Shown here one piece after another: positions 25,618-32,874 of a stretch of 64,000 bases of DNA. Source of the DNA: Sphingosinicella sp942492965 (GTDB taxonomy: Bacteria > Pseudomonadota > Alphaproteobacteria > Sphingomonadales > Sphingomonadaceae); the NCBI GenBank assembly GCA_942492965.1, contig OW818656.1, positions 4,278,001-4,342,000 of the forward strand, written 5' to 3'. The translations under genes and the position numbers were made by a program. The notes below the pieces were generated by a model, which was not told where the DNA came from, made no database searches, and saw only the letters and a program-made list of their open reading frames with translations. Position 1 is the stretch's first letter. Every line of letters begins with the position of its first letter.

Positions 25618-26209
25618 ACAGCGCAAAAGACTGAGCCCGGAAGACAGCCGCGCCGCCGCGGTTCAGGCCGCGCGCGACATTCTGATCGAGGCGGGGCCGC
25701 AGGCGGTGACGCTGAAAGCCGTGGCCGGACGCATCGGCCGCACGCACGCGAATCTGCTGCACCACTTCGGATCGGCGGCAGGGCTGCAGAAAGCGCTTAT
25801 CGCATCGCTCGCGGAGTCGGTGACGGCGCAGATCGGCGAGGCCGTGCTGCGCGCCCGCGCCGAAGACCGCGACCCGCGCGAGGTCGTGGACCTCACCTTT
25901 GATGCGTTCGATCGCGGCGGCGGCGCGCTTGCAAGCTGGATGGTGCTTTCGGGGAACGAAGACGCGCTGAACCCGATCCTGGAGGCTATCCACCGCCTCG
26001 TCGACAAGCTCGCCGAGGGCCACGACACGGCAGACGCCCCGATCCAGGAGCAGACGCTGTCGCTGGTGCTCACCGCGCTCGGCAACGCGCTGCTCGGCGG
26101 GCCGATGGCCGCAGCGCTCGGCCTGCCCCGCGAAACCGCGCGCGAAATCGCGGCGGCGCAGCTTCGCGCGTCGATCGCGGCGAAGCGGGAAACTAAAACG
26201 GAAGCTTGA
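25610..26209 (+). CDS. TetR/AcrR family transcriptional regulator
   Basis: A 199-residue repressor-type protein. The N-terminal TetR helix-turn-helix is AARDILIEAGPQAVTLKAVAGRIGRTHANLLHHFGS (two overlapping blocks within residues 18-55), and a helical ligand domain follows. The ATG at 25610 gives a normal N-terminus (MSIQRKRLSPEDSR); the frame is open far upstream through the cutA end and PF10118 antisense, which is not coding. Its 3' end overlaps the convergent ybaB by 17 bp. The ligand is unknown; the divergent PF10118 gene is the likely target. Confidence 0.87.
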   Translation: MSIQRKRLSPEDSRAAAVQAARDILIEAGPQAVTLKAVAGRIGRTHANLLHHFGSAAGLQKALIASLAESVTAQIGEAVLRARAEDRDPREVVDLTFDAFDRGGGALASWMVLSGNEDALNPILEAIHRLVDKLAEGHDTADAPIQEQTLSLVLTALGNALLGGPMAAALGLPRETAREIAAAQLRASIAAKRETKTEA

Positions 26210-26516
26210 AGCCCGGCGGCAGCGGCAGCGCCGACTGCATCTTCTGCATTTCCTCGTTGGAGGCCGCATCCGCCTTCGCGCGAGCATCGTTGAACGCGGC
26301 GGCGAGCAGATCTTCCAGCATCTCCTTGTCGTCCGGCACGAGTAGTGACGGATCGATGTCGATCTTGATGATGCGGCCCTTGGCGCTCGCGCGCACGTTC
26401 ACGAGCCCGCCGCCCGCCGAGCCCATCACCTCGATGGTGTCGAGCTTGGCCTGCGCCTTCTGCAGCTCTTCCTGCACGTTCTGCGCGGCCTTCATGATGT
26501 CCTGAAGGTTTTTCAC
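26193..26516 (-). CDS. ybaB: YbaB/EbfC family nucleoid-associated protein
   Basis: A 107-residue DNA-binding protein. It shows the family pattern MKNLQDIMKAAQNVQEELQKAQ, a central GSAGGGLVNVRASAKGRI, and a Met/Pro-rich end. It binds DNA as a tong-shaped dimer. It overlaps the dnaX stop by 4 bp (ATGA), the conserved dnaX-ybaB pairing, which implies translational coupling. Confidence 0.94.
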   Translation of the reverse strand: MKNLQDIMKAAQNVQEELQKAQAKLDTIEVMGSAGGGLVNVRASAKGRIIKIDIDPSLLVPDDKEMLEDLLAAAFNDARAKADAASNEEMQKMQSALPLPPGFKLPF

Positions 26517-28141
26517 TGCGCGCTCCTTGATGATTCGGTTTCGGGTGTATCGCCGATCTCATAGTCGACGAGTTCGGCATCCGGGAAGACCTCGAACACC
26601 GCACGGACAGCCGGATCGGCCATAACGCGTGCCCGCTTCGCCGCCGCTTCGGCTTCGGCCTGCGCCTTCAGGCTCGGCATCCCCGGCGAGGTGGTGAGCG
26701 TCACCGTCCAGCGCTCGCCGGTCCATTCCTTCAGGCACGCGCTTAGCCGCGAGGCGAAGTCGGCGGGCGCATTCCCGGCATTCAGCTCGATCGTCGGCGG
26801 CGCGTAGCGCAGCAGCTGGCAGCGGTCGTGGAGGATGGTTTCGAGCACCGATTCATGCCCGTCCTCGAACATCTTCACGAAAGCCTTGAAGTCGCGCGGC
26901 GCCGCCTTGAACGCCGAAGGTGCCGACGGCGGCGGCGGGCGTAGTTCGGTGGGCGCGGACGGCGCGCTCCCCTCCCCGCGCGGCTCGGCGAGCAGGCGCC
27001 GCACGAGGTCGCCCGGATCGGGCAGCGTCGAGGCGTGGATGATGCGCAGCAGCGCCATTTCGGCCGCCTGCATCGGCATCGGCGCGCTGCGGATTTCGGA
27101 AAGCCCCTTGAGCAGAAGCTGCCACAGCCGGTGCAGCACCGGCGCGCCGAGGCTGCCCGCCCAGTCCGAAACCGCCGCGCGCTCCTCTTCGGACATCGCC
27201 GCGTCGGGCGCGCCCGTCACCTGCGCGCGGGTGACGCCGTGGACGAGTTCGAGCAGCGCCTCGAACAGCGCATCGGGGCTGGTGCCGAGCGCATATTGCG
27301 CGGCGAGGTTGTCGAGCGCGGCCTTGCCGTCCCCGCCGATCAGCGCGGCGAGAAGCTCGCGCGTGCGGCTGCGGTCGGAAAGCCCGAGCATGTCGCGCAC
27401 GTCCTGCGCCGCCACCTTGCCGTGGCCGTGCGCGAGCGCCTGATCCAGGATCGAAAGCCCGTCGCGCACCGAACCTTCGGCGGCGCGCGCGATCAGCTGC
27501 AGCGCCTCGTCTTCGATCTCGGCGCCTTCCTTCACGGTGATGCCGCCGAAGTGCGATGCGAGCAGCTCAGTCGGGATGCGTTTCAGGTCGAAGCGCTGGC
27601 AGCGCGACAGCACCGTCACCGGCACCTTCTGGATTTCCGTCGTCGCGAAGATGAACTTCACGTGGCTCGGCGGCTCCTCCAGCGTCTTCAAAAGCGCGTT
27701 GAAGGCGTTGCGCGACAGCATATGCACTTCGTCGATGATGTAGATCTTGTAGCGCGCCGAAACCGCCGCATAGCGCGCCGCCTCGATGATCTCGCGCACG
27801 TCGTCGACGCCCGTGCGCGAGGCGGCGTCCATCTCGATCACGTCGATGTGCCGCGATTCGGAGATGGCAACGCACGGCTCGCAGACGTTGCACGGGCTGA
27901 TCGTCGCCCCGCCCTCGCCGTCCGGCCCGATGCAGTTCAGGGACTTCGCGAGCAGCCGCGCGGTCGAGGTCTTGCCCACCCCGCGCACGCCGGTCAGCAG
28001 GAAGGCGTGGGCAAGCCGGTCGCTGGCGATCGCATTCGCCAGCGTCTTCACCATCGCATCCTGCCCGATGAGCGTATCGAAGCCCTGCGGACGGTATTTG
28101 CGTGCGAGGACGCGGTAGGGTTCGGGAATCAGTTCAGACAT
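26513..28141 (-). CDS. dnaX: DNA polymerase III subunit gamma/tau
   Basis: A 542-residue clamp-loader ATPase. Walker A is GVRGVGKTSTARLLAK and Walker B IIDEVHMLS, with a zinc-binding cysteine cluster between (CIGPDGEGGATISPCNVCEPC). The C-terminal half (from about 380) is the variable tau region. The ATG at 28141 (MSELIPEPYRVLARKYRPQ) is the family start; 12 upstream in-frame codons are rejected. I saw no obvious slippery run for a gamma frameshift. It lies directly downstream of ffs and overlaps ybaB. Confidence 0.96.
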   Translation of the reverse strand: MSELIPEPYRVLARKYRPQGFDTLIGQDAMVKTLANAIASDRLAHAFLLTGVRGVGKTSTARLLAKSLNCIGPDGEGGATISPCNVCEPCVAISESRHIDVIEMDAASRTGVDDVREIIEAARYAAVSARYKIYIIDEVHMLSRNAFNALLKTLEEPPSHVKFIFATTEIQKVPVTVLSRCQRFDLKRIPTELLASHFGGITVKEGAEIEDEALQLIARAAEGSVRDGLSILDQALAHGHGKVAAQDVRDMLGLSDRSRTRELLAALIGGDGKAALDNLAAQYALGTSPDALFEALLELVHGVTRAQVTGAPDAAMSEEERAAVSDWAGSLGAPVLHRLWQLLLKGLSEIRSAPMPMQAAEMALLRIIHASTLPDPGDLVRRLLAEPRGEGSAPSAPTELRPPPPSAPSAFKAAPRDFKAFVKMFEDGHESVLETILHDRCQLLRYAPPTIELNAGNAPADFASRLSACLKEWTGERWTVTLTTSPGMPSLKAQAEAEAAAKRARVMADPAVRAVFEVFPDAELVDYEIGDTPETESSRSAQ

Positions 28142-28206
28142 CGCGCGCAAAGTGGCCGCTGGGCGGCAGTGGCGCAAGGCCGCTTAGGGCCGGCGATGTC
28201 GATTGA

Positions 28207-28299
28207 GGGTGGGAGCCGGAACGACCCGTGCGAAAATCGTTACGGCTGCTTCCTTCCGGACCTGACCGGGTTGGCGACACGTCCGTCCGCCCGACTCCC
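28207..28299 (-). ncRNA. ffs: Signal recognition particle RNA, small (4.5S) type
   Basis: The universally conserved SRP domain IV is on the minus strand: GGTCAGGTCCGGAAGG then AAGCAGCC, with the GGAA tetraloop. The terminal arms GGGAGTCGG (28291-28299) and CCGGCTCCC (28211-28219) pair to close a roughly 90-nt hairpin. It binds Ffh to target membrane proteins. It sits upstream of dnaX, a common alphaproteobacterial arrangement. Ends are accurate to a few bases. Confidence 0.93.
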
Positions 28300-28305
28300 G
28301 GCGCG

Positions 28306-28334
28306 CATATGGCGCGGGGGGATGCGGAAAGCAA
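28306..28334 (-). promoter_or_regulatory. Promoter of ffs
   Basis: On the minus strand TTGCTT (28329-28334), 17 nt, CATATG (28306-28311). The predicted start is 6-7 nt downstream of the -10, exactly at the GGGAG end of the SRP RNA. Confidence 0.6.
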
Positions 28335-28356
28335 GGGTGGGTGGCCGCTGACACTT

Positions 28357-28429
28357 ATCGTCATACCGGCGCAGGCCGGTATCCATACGAACCGTGGTTA
28401 TGGATACCGGCCTGCGCCGGTATGACGAT
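28357..28429. repeat. Perfect 30-bp inverted repeat (REP-like)
   Basis: Arms 28357-28386 and 28400-28429 are exact reverse complements around a 13-nt loop. The core is CATACCGGCGCAGGCCGGTA, itself palindromic inside. The form resembles dispersed intergenic repeats in proteobacteria that carry imperfect GGCGCAGGCC palindromes. It lies between ffs and the next gene and could also terminate transcription from either side. Confidence 0.85.
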
Positions 28430-28494
28430 TCCGTTCGGAGGCGATCTTTTGGCAACCGTTGACGGCTGCGCGTCTTCGCGCCGATAGGTCGCAG

Positions 28495-28857
28495 ATGCAT
28501 CCGTTTCCACCTGCGTCGAAATTGCACGCCTTTTTGGGTGATGCCATCATTCAGGTTTGGCTTGACCCGCATGGTGTCCGCTTCATCTTCGAGAGCGGGA
28601 AGGAACTGTATGCTGAAACGAAAGTCCTGCACGCCGAGCCCGATGGCGCCCTGTGGTCGTTCGACTGCAACGGCGAAAACGGCGCACCCGTTGTCTTCCA
28701 TCGCTTGCTCTGCAAGCGGATTATCTGCGTGGAGCGCGAGGAATTTCGGCTCACACTCAAGATCGACAACGGTTCTGCGCTGACCATTCACTCGGAGCTT
28801 TCTCCCTATGAGAGCGGCCACTTCAATATGGGGGGTGGCGACTTCATCGTTTTTTGA
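28495..28857 (+). CDS. Hypothetical protein, DUF6188-like
   Basis: A 120-residue soluble, beta-rich acidic protein from the ATG at 28495; a TTG 12 codons upstream is less likely. The pattern (LGDAIIQVWLDPHGVRFIFESG, then KIDNGSALTIHSEL and PYESGHF) resembles DUF6188-type proteins, some of which sit beside polymorphic toxins as immunity proteins. No toxin is adjacent. It lies between the inverted repeat and the truncated nudC copy, in a patch that looks recently remodelled. The assignment is a resemblance only. Confidence 0.6.
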   Translation: MHPFPPASKLHAFLGDAIIQVWLDPHGVRFIFESGKELYAETKVLHAEPDGALWSFDCNGENGAPVVFHRLLCKRIICVEREEFRLTLKIDNGSALTIHSELSPYESGHFNMGGGDFIVF

Positions 28858-28888
28858 TTGGCAGCACAGAGGAGATCAAGAACTCGAA

Positions 28889-29049
28889 ACACTCCCCAGT
28901 TGCACCACGCCACCCGCCGTGCTTTGTCCTCCGCAATGACCGACCTTTTCGCACCCCGCTTCCCCCTCGCCCACACCGGCCTCATCGGCTCCCCCATCGA
29001 GCGGGACGACCGCATTCAGCGCAGCCCGGAGACGCTTTAGGCGGCACGG
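28889..29049 (+). repeat. Direct repeat copy A (duplicated nudC 5' region)
   Basis: About 160 bp nearly identical to 30147-30308, with roughly a dozen differences by eye. It covers about 47 bp of upstream flank and the first 35 codons of nudC. Confidence 0.88.
28936..29040 (+). pseudogene. Truncated nudC start fragment
   Basis: The fragment encodes 34 residues starting MTDLFAPRFPLAHTG, matching the N-terminus of intact nudC at 30195 with one substitution. It ends at TAG where intact nudC has TGG (Trp), and homology stops about 10 bp later. It lacks the zinc and Nudix domains and cannot be an active enzyme. Confidence 0.8.
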
Positions 29050-29084
29050 AGTGCAAGGTCAGGCGCTCCACACCGCGTCACGCG

Positions 29085-30092
29085 TCAGGGCGCTCTCCAG
29101 CCGCTGCCATTCCAGATGCCGGTGAGTTGCGGGACCTCGTAATCATATTGAGCCCGACAGATGAGGCGCGCGGTTCCGCGTTCGATAATGTGAACAGTAT
29201 GCTTTTCCTGGGCCTCCTCGTGGGGAGCATCCGGGGACTGTGAACGGCTCTCCAGGTATGTCCTGCCTCCAAGGCGAAACCAGCGCGGATCGTCATCTGA
29301 GCAATTGGGAGCGCCAAATCTTCCCTGCGCTTCACGGAGAAGGCGGCCAGACGGCGTATCTGGACGATCGACCGCGAAGAGTCTCTGGCTGCAACCCGCG
29401 CCCGCACTGCTATCGATCATGGCGATGCGGGTTCTTCTGGAGCGTCCCTCGTTCGCGAAATCCACCAACCAGGTGAGCGATTCATCATCATTCCGCCTGC
29501 CTTCGGGCGCGATAAATTCGACCTTTCCATCCGCGAGTGCGTCGCACACGCCCTGCTCGGCGGCACGTTCGGCAACCAGCCGTTTGTCCACTTTGGGCTG
29601 AAAGCGGCAGATGGGATGTTCGCCATCAAGTCGGGGCAGACCAAGATAAAGCGGATATCCGAGACCGTTTCCGGCGAACCTGACGGTATAGGCATGGCCG
29701 TTGTGGATTAGCCAACGTACGCCGCGTGCCCAGCGCACATCCTCGCCGACACCATCCTGATCGGACCCGCCTGCCGCCTGCGGTTTTTCGCCATGCCGGC
29801 TTACAATAGCCTCCTCGAAATGGGCTGTGCCCTGATCCTGCACACCCAGGCGATCGGCTATGCCATCGCCGTCAATGTCAAAGACTGCCCCCGCAACAAC
29901 GAGATTCGCGACCGGTGACGCGCCGCGATCCGCGGTGGCGGGTTCGAAAGCAGCCAGAAAGCGGCAGGCGGCGATATCGTCGGCATCCGGAACGCGGCCA
30001 TTTGAACCGCCATCGTACGACCCTGCACCGACGGCGAGAAGCAATGTCGCGCGCGCCATCATACGAAGCAGAATATCTCTACGCATGTTCAT
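29085..30092 (-). CDS. Hypothetical secreted protein with Ca-binding-like loop
   Basis: A 335-residue protein I do not recognise. The N-terminus (MRRDILLRMMARATLLLAVGAGSY) looks like a signal peptide or lipoprotein-like leader without an obvious lipobox cysteine. VFDIDGDGIADRLG near residue 71 resembles a calcium-binding DxDxDG loop or FG-GAP-like repeat. Six further cysteines could form disulfides. The base composition is less GC-rich than neighbours, and the gene lies between two copies of the nudC start, which suggests acquisition. Two starts are possible (30092, 30086). Confidence 0.62.
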   Translation of the reverse strand: MNMRRDILLRMMARATLLLAVGAGSYDGGSNGRVPDADDIAACRFLAAFEPATADRGASPVANLVVAGAVFDIDGDGIADRLGVQDQGTAHFEEAIVSRHGEKPQAAGGSDQDGVGEDVRWARGVRWLIHNGHAYTVRFAGNGLGYPLYLGLPRLDGEHPICRFQPKVDKRLVAERAAEQGVCDALADGKVEFIAPEGRRNDDESLTWLVDFANEGRSRRTRIAMIDSSAGAGCSQRLFAVDRPDTPSGRLLREAQGRFGAPNCSDDDPRWFRLGGRTYLESRSQSPDAPHEEAQEKHTVHIIERGTARLICRAQYDYEVPQLTGIWNGSGWRAP

Positions 30093-30146
30093 TTCTCACG
30101 GTCTAAGTCTTCCGCATTTCCAAGCTGTGAAGATACGTTGCTGGGG

Positions 30147-30308
30147 ACACTCCCCGGTTGCGCGCCGCCACCCGCCGTGCTTTGTCCTCCGGCGATGATC
30201 GACCTCTTCGCACCCCGCTTCCCCCTCGCCCACACCGGCCTTATCGGCTCCCCCATCGAGCGAGACGACCGCATTCAGCGCAGCCCGGAGACGCTTTGGG
30301 CGGCGCGT
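30147..30308 (+). repeat. Direct repeat copy B (5' region of intact nudC)
   Basis: The partner of the 28889-29049 copy. It contains the flank and first codons of intact nudC. The two copies enclose about 1.1 kb holding the unrecognised secreted-protein gene. Confidence 0.88.
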
Positions 30309-31094
30309 ATGCATCCGGGGGCGCGGTGGATGGTGCTCGATGAGCTCAATCCGCTCCTCGCCGAGGACGGGCCGGATATCGCGTGGCTGCGCCGGTCCGA
30401 AGTGCCGGAGGCTGCGGTCGAGGTGTACCTCGGCCTTGAGGACGGCAGCCCCCGCTTCGCGGTGGGCGCGAGCGCGGCGGGGCTGCCGGGAGCGCCCGTT
30501 GATGCGCGCCGCGCCGCGATGCTGATGGACGATGGCCGCGCGGCGGTCATCGCGCAGGCGCGCTCGCTGATCGACTGGCACCAGCGCCATGGCTTCTGCG
30601 CCAATTGCGGCGCGCCGACGGAGATGGTGAAAGCCGGCTACGGGCGCAACTGCGGCGGATGCCGCGCCGAGCATTTCCCGCGCACCGACCCCGTCGTCAT
30701 CATGCTCGCGATCGACGGCGACCGCGTGCTGCTCGGCCGTCAGCCGCGCTTTCCCAAGGGTTCGCTCTCCGCGCTCGCCGGTTTCGTCGAGGCGGGCGAA
30801 TGCTTCGAAGACGCCGTGCGCCGCGAAATCCGCGAGGAGGCGGGCATTCTCACCGGGCGCGTGGTCTATGTGGCCAGCCAGCCGTGGCCCTTCCCCTCAA
30901 GCCTGATGATCGGCTGCTTCGCCGAGGCGCTTTCCACCGAGATCAGCATCGACGAGGTGGAAATGGAGGAGGTGCGCTGGGTGACGCGCGAGGACTGCGT
31001 GGCGGCGCTCGCCGGAACCGGCAGTTTCACCGTGCCGCCGCCGATGGCGATTGCGCGGACGCTGCTGGAGACGTGGGTGGCGGCGACCGCCTGA
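30195..31094 (+). CDS. nudC: NAD(+) diphosphatase (NUDIX hydrolase)
   Basis: A 299-residue enzyme splitting NAD(H) into NMN(H) and AMP, and able to decap NAD-RNA. It has a zinc ribbon (CANCGAP and CGGCRAEH), the Nudix box GFVEAGECFEDAVRREIREE followed by AG, and the downstream SQPWPFPSSLM motif diagnostic of NudC. The ATG at 30195 is chosen because family N-termini begin there; the frame opens earlier at 30138. No strong ribosome site is visible. The 5' end is duplicated upstream at 28889. Confidence 0.93.
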   Translation: MIDLFAPRFPLAHTGLIGSPIERDDRIQRSPETLWAARMHPGARWMVLDELNPLLAEDGPDIAWLRRSEVPEAAVEVYLGLEDGSPRFAVGASAAGLPGAPVDARRAAMLMDDGRAAVIAQARSLIDWHQRHGFCANCGAPTEMVKAGYGRNCGGCRAEHFPRTDPVVIMLAIDGDRVLLGRQPRFPKGSLSALAGFVEAGECFEDAVRREIREEAGILTGRVVYVASQPWPFPSSLMIGCFAEALSTEISIDEVEMEEVRWVTREDCVAALAGTGSFTVPPPMAIARTLLETWVAATA

Positions 31095-31100
31095 ACCCGC

Positions 31101-31529
31101 TCAGGCCTGCGCGAGCGCTCCGGCCAGACGGTCGCGGATCGCGCGGAGCGAGGTGACGAACGCCGCATCCACCGCGGTGGGCTGCGCGGAGCGCGCAAAA
31201 AGTTCGCCGGGCGCCGCAGGTTCGGGAAGGCTCGTCACCGCCGGAGACACCGGAAGCGTTGCGGGCTCCGCAAGCAGGCCCTTCGCGCCTTTGTCCTTCA
31301 AGAGCTTCTGCACACCCTTGATCGTGTAGCCGTCGGTGTAGAGCAGGCGGTTGATCGCGCGCAGAAGCTCAACATCTTCAGGGCGATAATAGCGGCGGTT
31401 GCCGCCACGCTTCAACGGCTTCACCGCCGGAAAGCGCGTTTCCCAGAAGCGGAGGACATGCTGCGGCACGCCGATCGTTTCGGCGACCTCGCTGATGGTG
31501 CGAAAAGCGTCGGCGCTCTTGTCCGCCAT
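31101..31529 (-). CDS. MerR family transcriptional regulator
   Basis: A 142-residue regulator. The MerR helix-turn-helix and wing (TISEVAETIGVPQHVLRFWE, then RRYYRPEDVELLRAINRLLY) fill residues 10-75. The Ala/Pro-rich C-terminus has no metal-binding cysteines, so it is the uncharacterised MerR type conserved next to ihfA in alphaproteobacteria. Its ATG overlaps the ihfA stop by 1 bp, so it is the last gene of rpmF-plsX-fabH-ihfA-merR. The target is unknown. Confidence 0.92.
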   Translation of the reverse strand: MADKSADAFRTISEVAETIGVPQHVLRFWETRFPAVKPLKRGGNRRYYRPEDVELLRAINRLLYTDGYTIKGVQKLLKDKGAKGLLAEPATLPVSPAVTSLPEPAAPGELFARSAQPTAVDAAFVTSLRAIRDRLAGALAQA

Positions 31530-31828
31530 CACGCGCCTTCGTTGATGCGTTCGCGCAGGATCTGGCTGGGGCGGAAGGTGAGCACGCGGCGCGGCTCGAT
31601 CGGCACTTCCTCGCCCGTCTTGGGGTTGCGGCCGATGCGGCGGTTCTTGTCGCGCAGGATGAAGCTGCCGAACGAGGAGATCTTCACGTTCTCGCCCGCG
31701 ATCAGCGCGTCCGACACCTTGTCGAGCACGGTTTCGACGAGCTGCGAGGACTCGGCACGCGACAAACCGATGGCACTGTGGACCGCCTCGCCAAGCTCGG
31801 CGCGCGTCAATGTCGAAGACTTGTCCAT
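31529..31828 (-). CDS. ihfA: Integration host factor subunit alpha
   Basis: A 99-residue DNA-bending protein that pairs with IHF-beta. The start MDKSSTLTRAELGEAVHSAIG, the body FGSFILRDKNRRIGRNPKTG and the end RPSQILRERIN are typical. It is distinguished from the HU gene at 9842 by length and the longer C-terminal helix. The ATG at 31828 follows GGGAG; 30 upstream in-frame codons are rejected. It sits between fabH and merR in the conserved order. Confidence 0.95.
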   Translation of the reverse strand: MDKSSTLTRAELGEAVHSAIGLSRAESSQLVETVLDKVSDALIAGENVKISSFGSFILRDKNRRIGRNPKTGEEVPIEPRRVLTFRPSQILRERINEGA

Positions 31829-31890
31829 GATCCGCTCCCGCGCAGAAAACCTCAATGACGCCCGTATAATAGCGCAGTCTGTTGAAGAGT

Positions 31891-32874
31891 CTACCAGCGC
31901 AGCGCGGCAGCGCCCCACGTGAAGCCGCCGCCCATCGCTTCAAGGAGCAACAGGTCGCCGGACTTGATGCGTCCGTCGCGCACCGCGGTGTCGAGTGCGA
32001 GCGGCACGGAGGCCGCCGACGTGTTGGCGTGCCGGTCGACGGTGATCACCACCTGGTCGATATCGAGCCCCAGCTTCTTCGCCGTGCCTTCGAGAATGCG
32101 GAGGTTCGCCTGGTGCGGGATCACCCACGCCACGTCTTCGGATTTGCAGCCCGCCGCCTCCAGCGTCTCGGTCATCACCGAGGCGAGGTTGGTGACGGCG
32201 TGGCGGAACACTTCCTTGCCCTTCATGCGGACCTTGCCGACCGTGCCGGTCGAGGACGGGCCGCCATCTACATAAAGGAGGCTGTTGTGGCGGCCGTCGG
32301 CGTGAAGCCGCGTGGCGAGGATACCGCGATCGTCTGCGTCGCCATTGCCTTCGGAGCGTTCGAGCACCACCGCGCCCGCGCCGTCGCCGAAGAGCACGCA
32401 GGTGGTGCGGTCTTCCCAATCGAGGAGCCGGCTGAACGTCTCCGCGCCGATGACGAGCGCGTGGCGCATCGTCCCGGCGCGCAGCATCGCGTCCGCCACG
32501 GTGAGCGCGTAGAGGAAGCCCGAACAGACGGCGGCGACGTCGAACGCCACGCAGTCGGTGATGCCGAGCTTTTCCTGAACCGTGGTGGCGGTCGCCGGGA
32601 AGGTCTGGTCGGGCGTCGCGGTGGCGACGATGATGAGGTCGATTTCCGACGCTTCGCGCCACGCGGCTTTTAGCGCCGCGCGCGCCGCCGCGACCGCAAG
32701 GTCGGAGGTGAATTCGCTCTCCGCCGCGATGTGGCGCTGGCGGATACCTGAGCGCTCGACGATCCACTCGTCGCTGGTGTCGACGGTTTCGGCGAGCTCG
32801 GCGTTGGAAACCACGCGCTCAGGCAGATAGCTGCCTGTGCCGGTGACGATGGTGCGCGCAACAGTTCCGGTCAT
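31891..32874 (-). CDS. fabH: Beta-ketoacyl-ACP synthase III
   Basis: A 327-residue condensing enzyme that starts fatty acid synthesis from acetyl-CoA and malonyl-ACP. The catalytic triad is visible: Cys in DVAAVCSGFLYAL, His in IPHQANLRIL, and Asn in RHANTSAASVPLAL. The C-terminal GGGFTWGAAALRW is typical. The ATG at 32874 overlaps the plsX stop by 4 bp, implying translational coupling. Confidence 0.96.
   Translation of the reverse strand: MTGTVARTIVTGTGSYLPERVVSNAELAETVDTSDEWIVERSGIRQRHIAAESEFTSDLAVAAARAALKAAWREASEIDLIIVATATPDQTFPATATTVQEKLGITDCVAFDVAAVCSGFLYALTVADAMLRAGTMRHALVIGAETFSRLLDWEDRTTCVLFGDGAGAVVLERSEGNGDADDRGILATRLHADGRHNSLLYVDGGPSSTGTVGKVRMKGKEVFRHAVTNLASVMTETLEAAGCKSEDVAWVIPHQANLRILEGTAKKLGLDIDQVVITVDRHANTSAASVPLALDTAVRDGRIKSGDLLLLEAMGGGFTWGAAALRW

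Noticed and set aside
28357..28429. CRISPR repeat
   Set aside because: Only one inverted pair, no spacer-repeat periodicity and no cas genes.
31829..31943. N-terminal extension of ihfA/merR frames
   Set aside because: Upstream codons are shadows; IhfA begins MDKSSTLTR and MerR begins after the ihfA stop.
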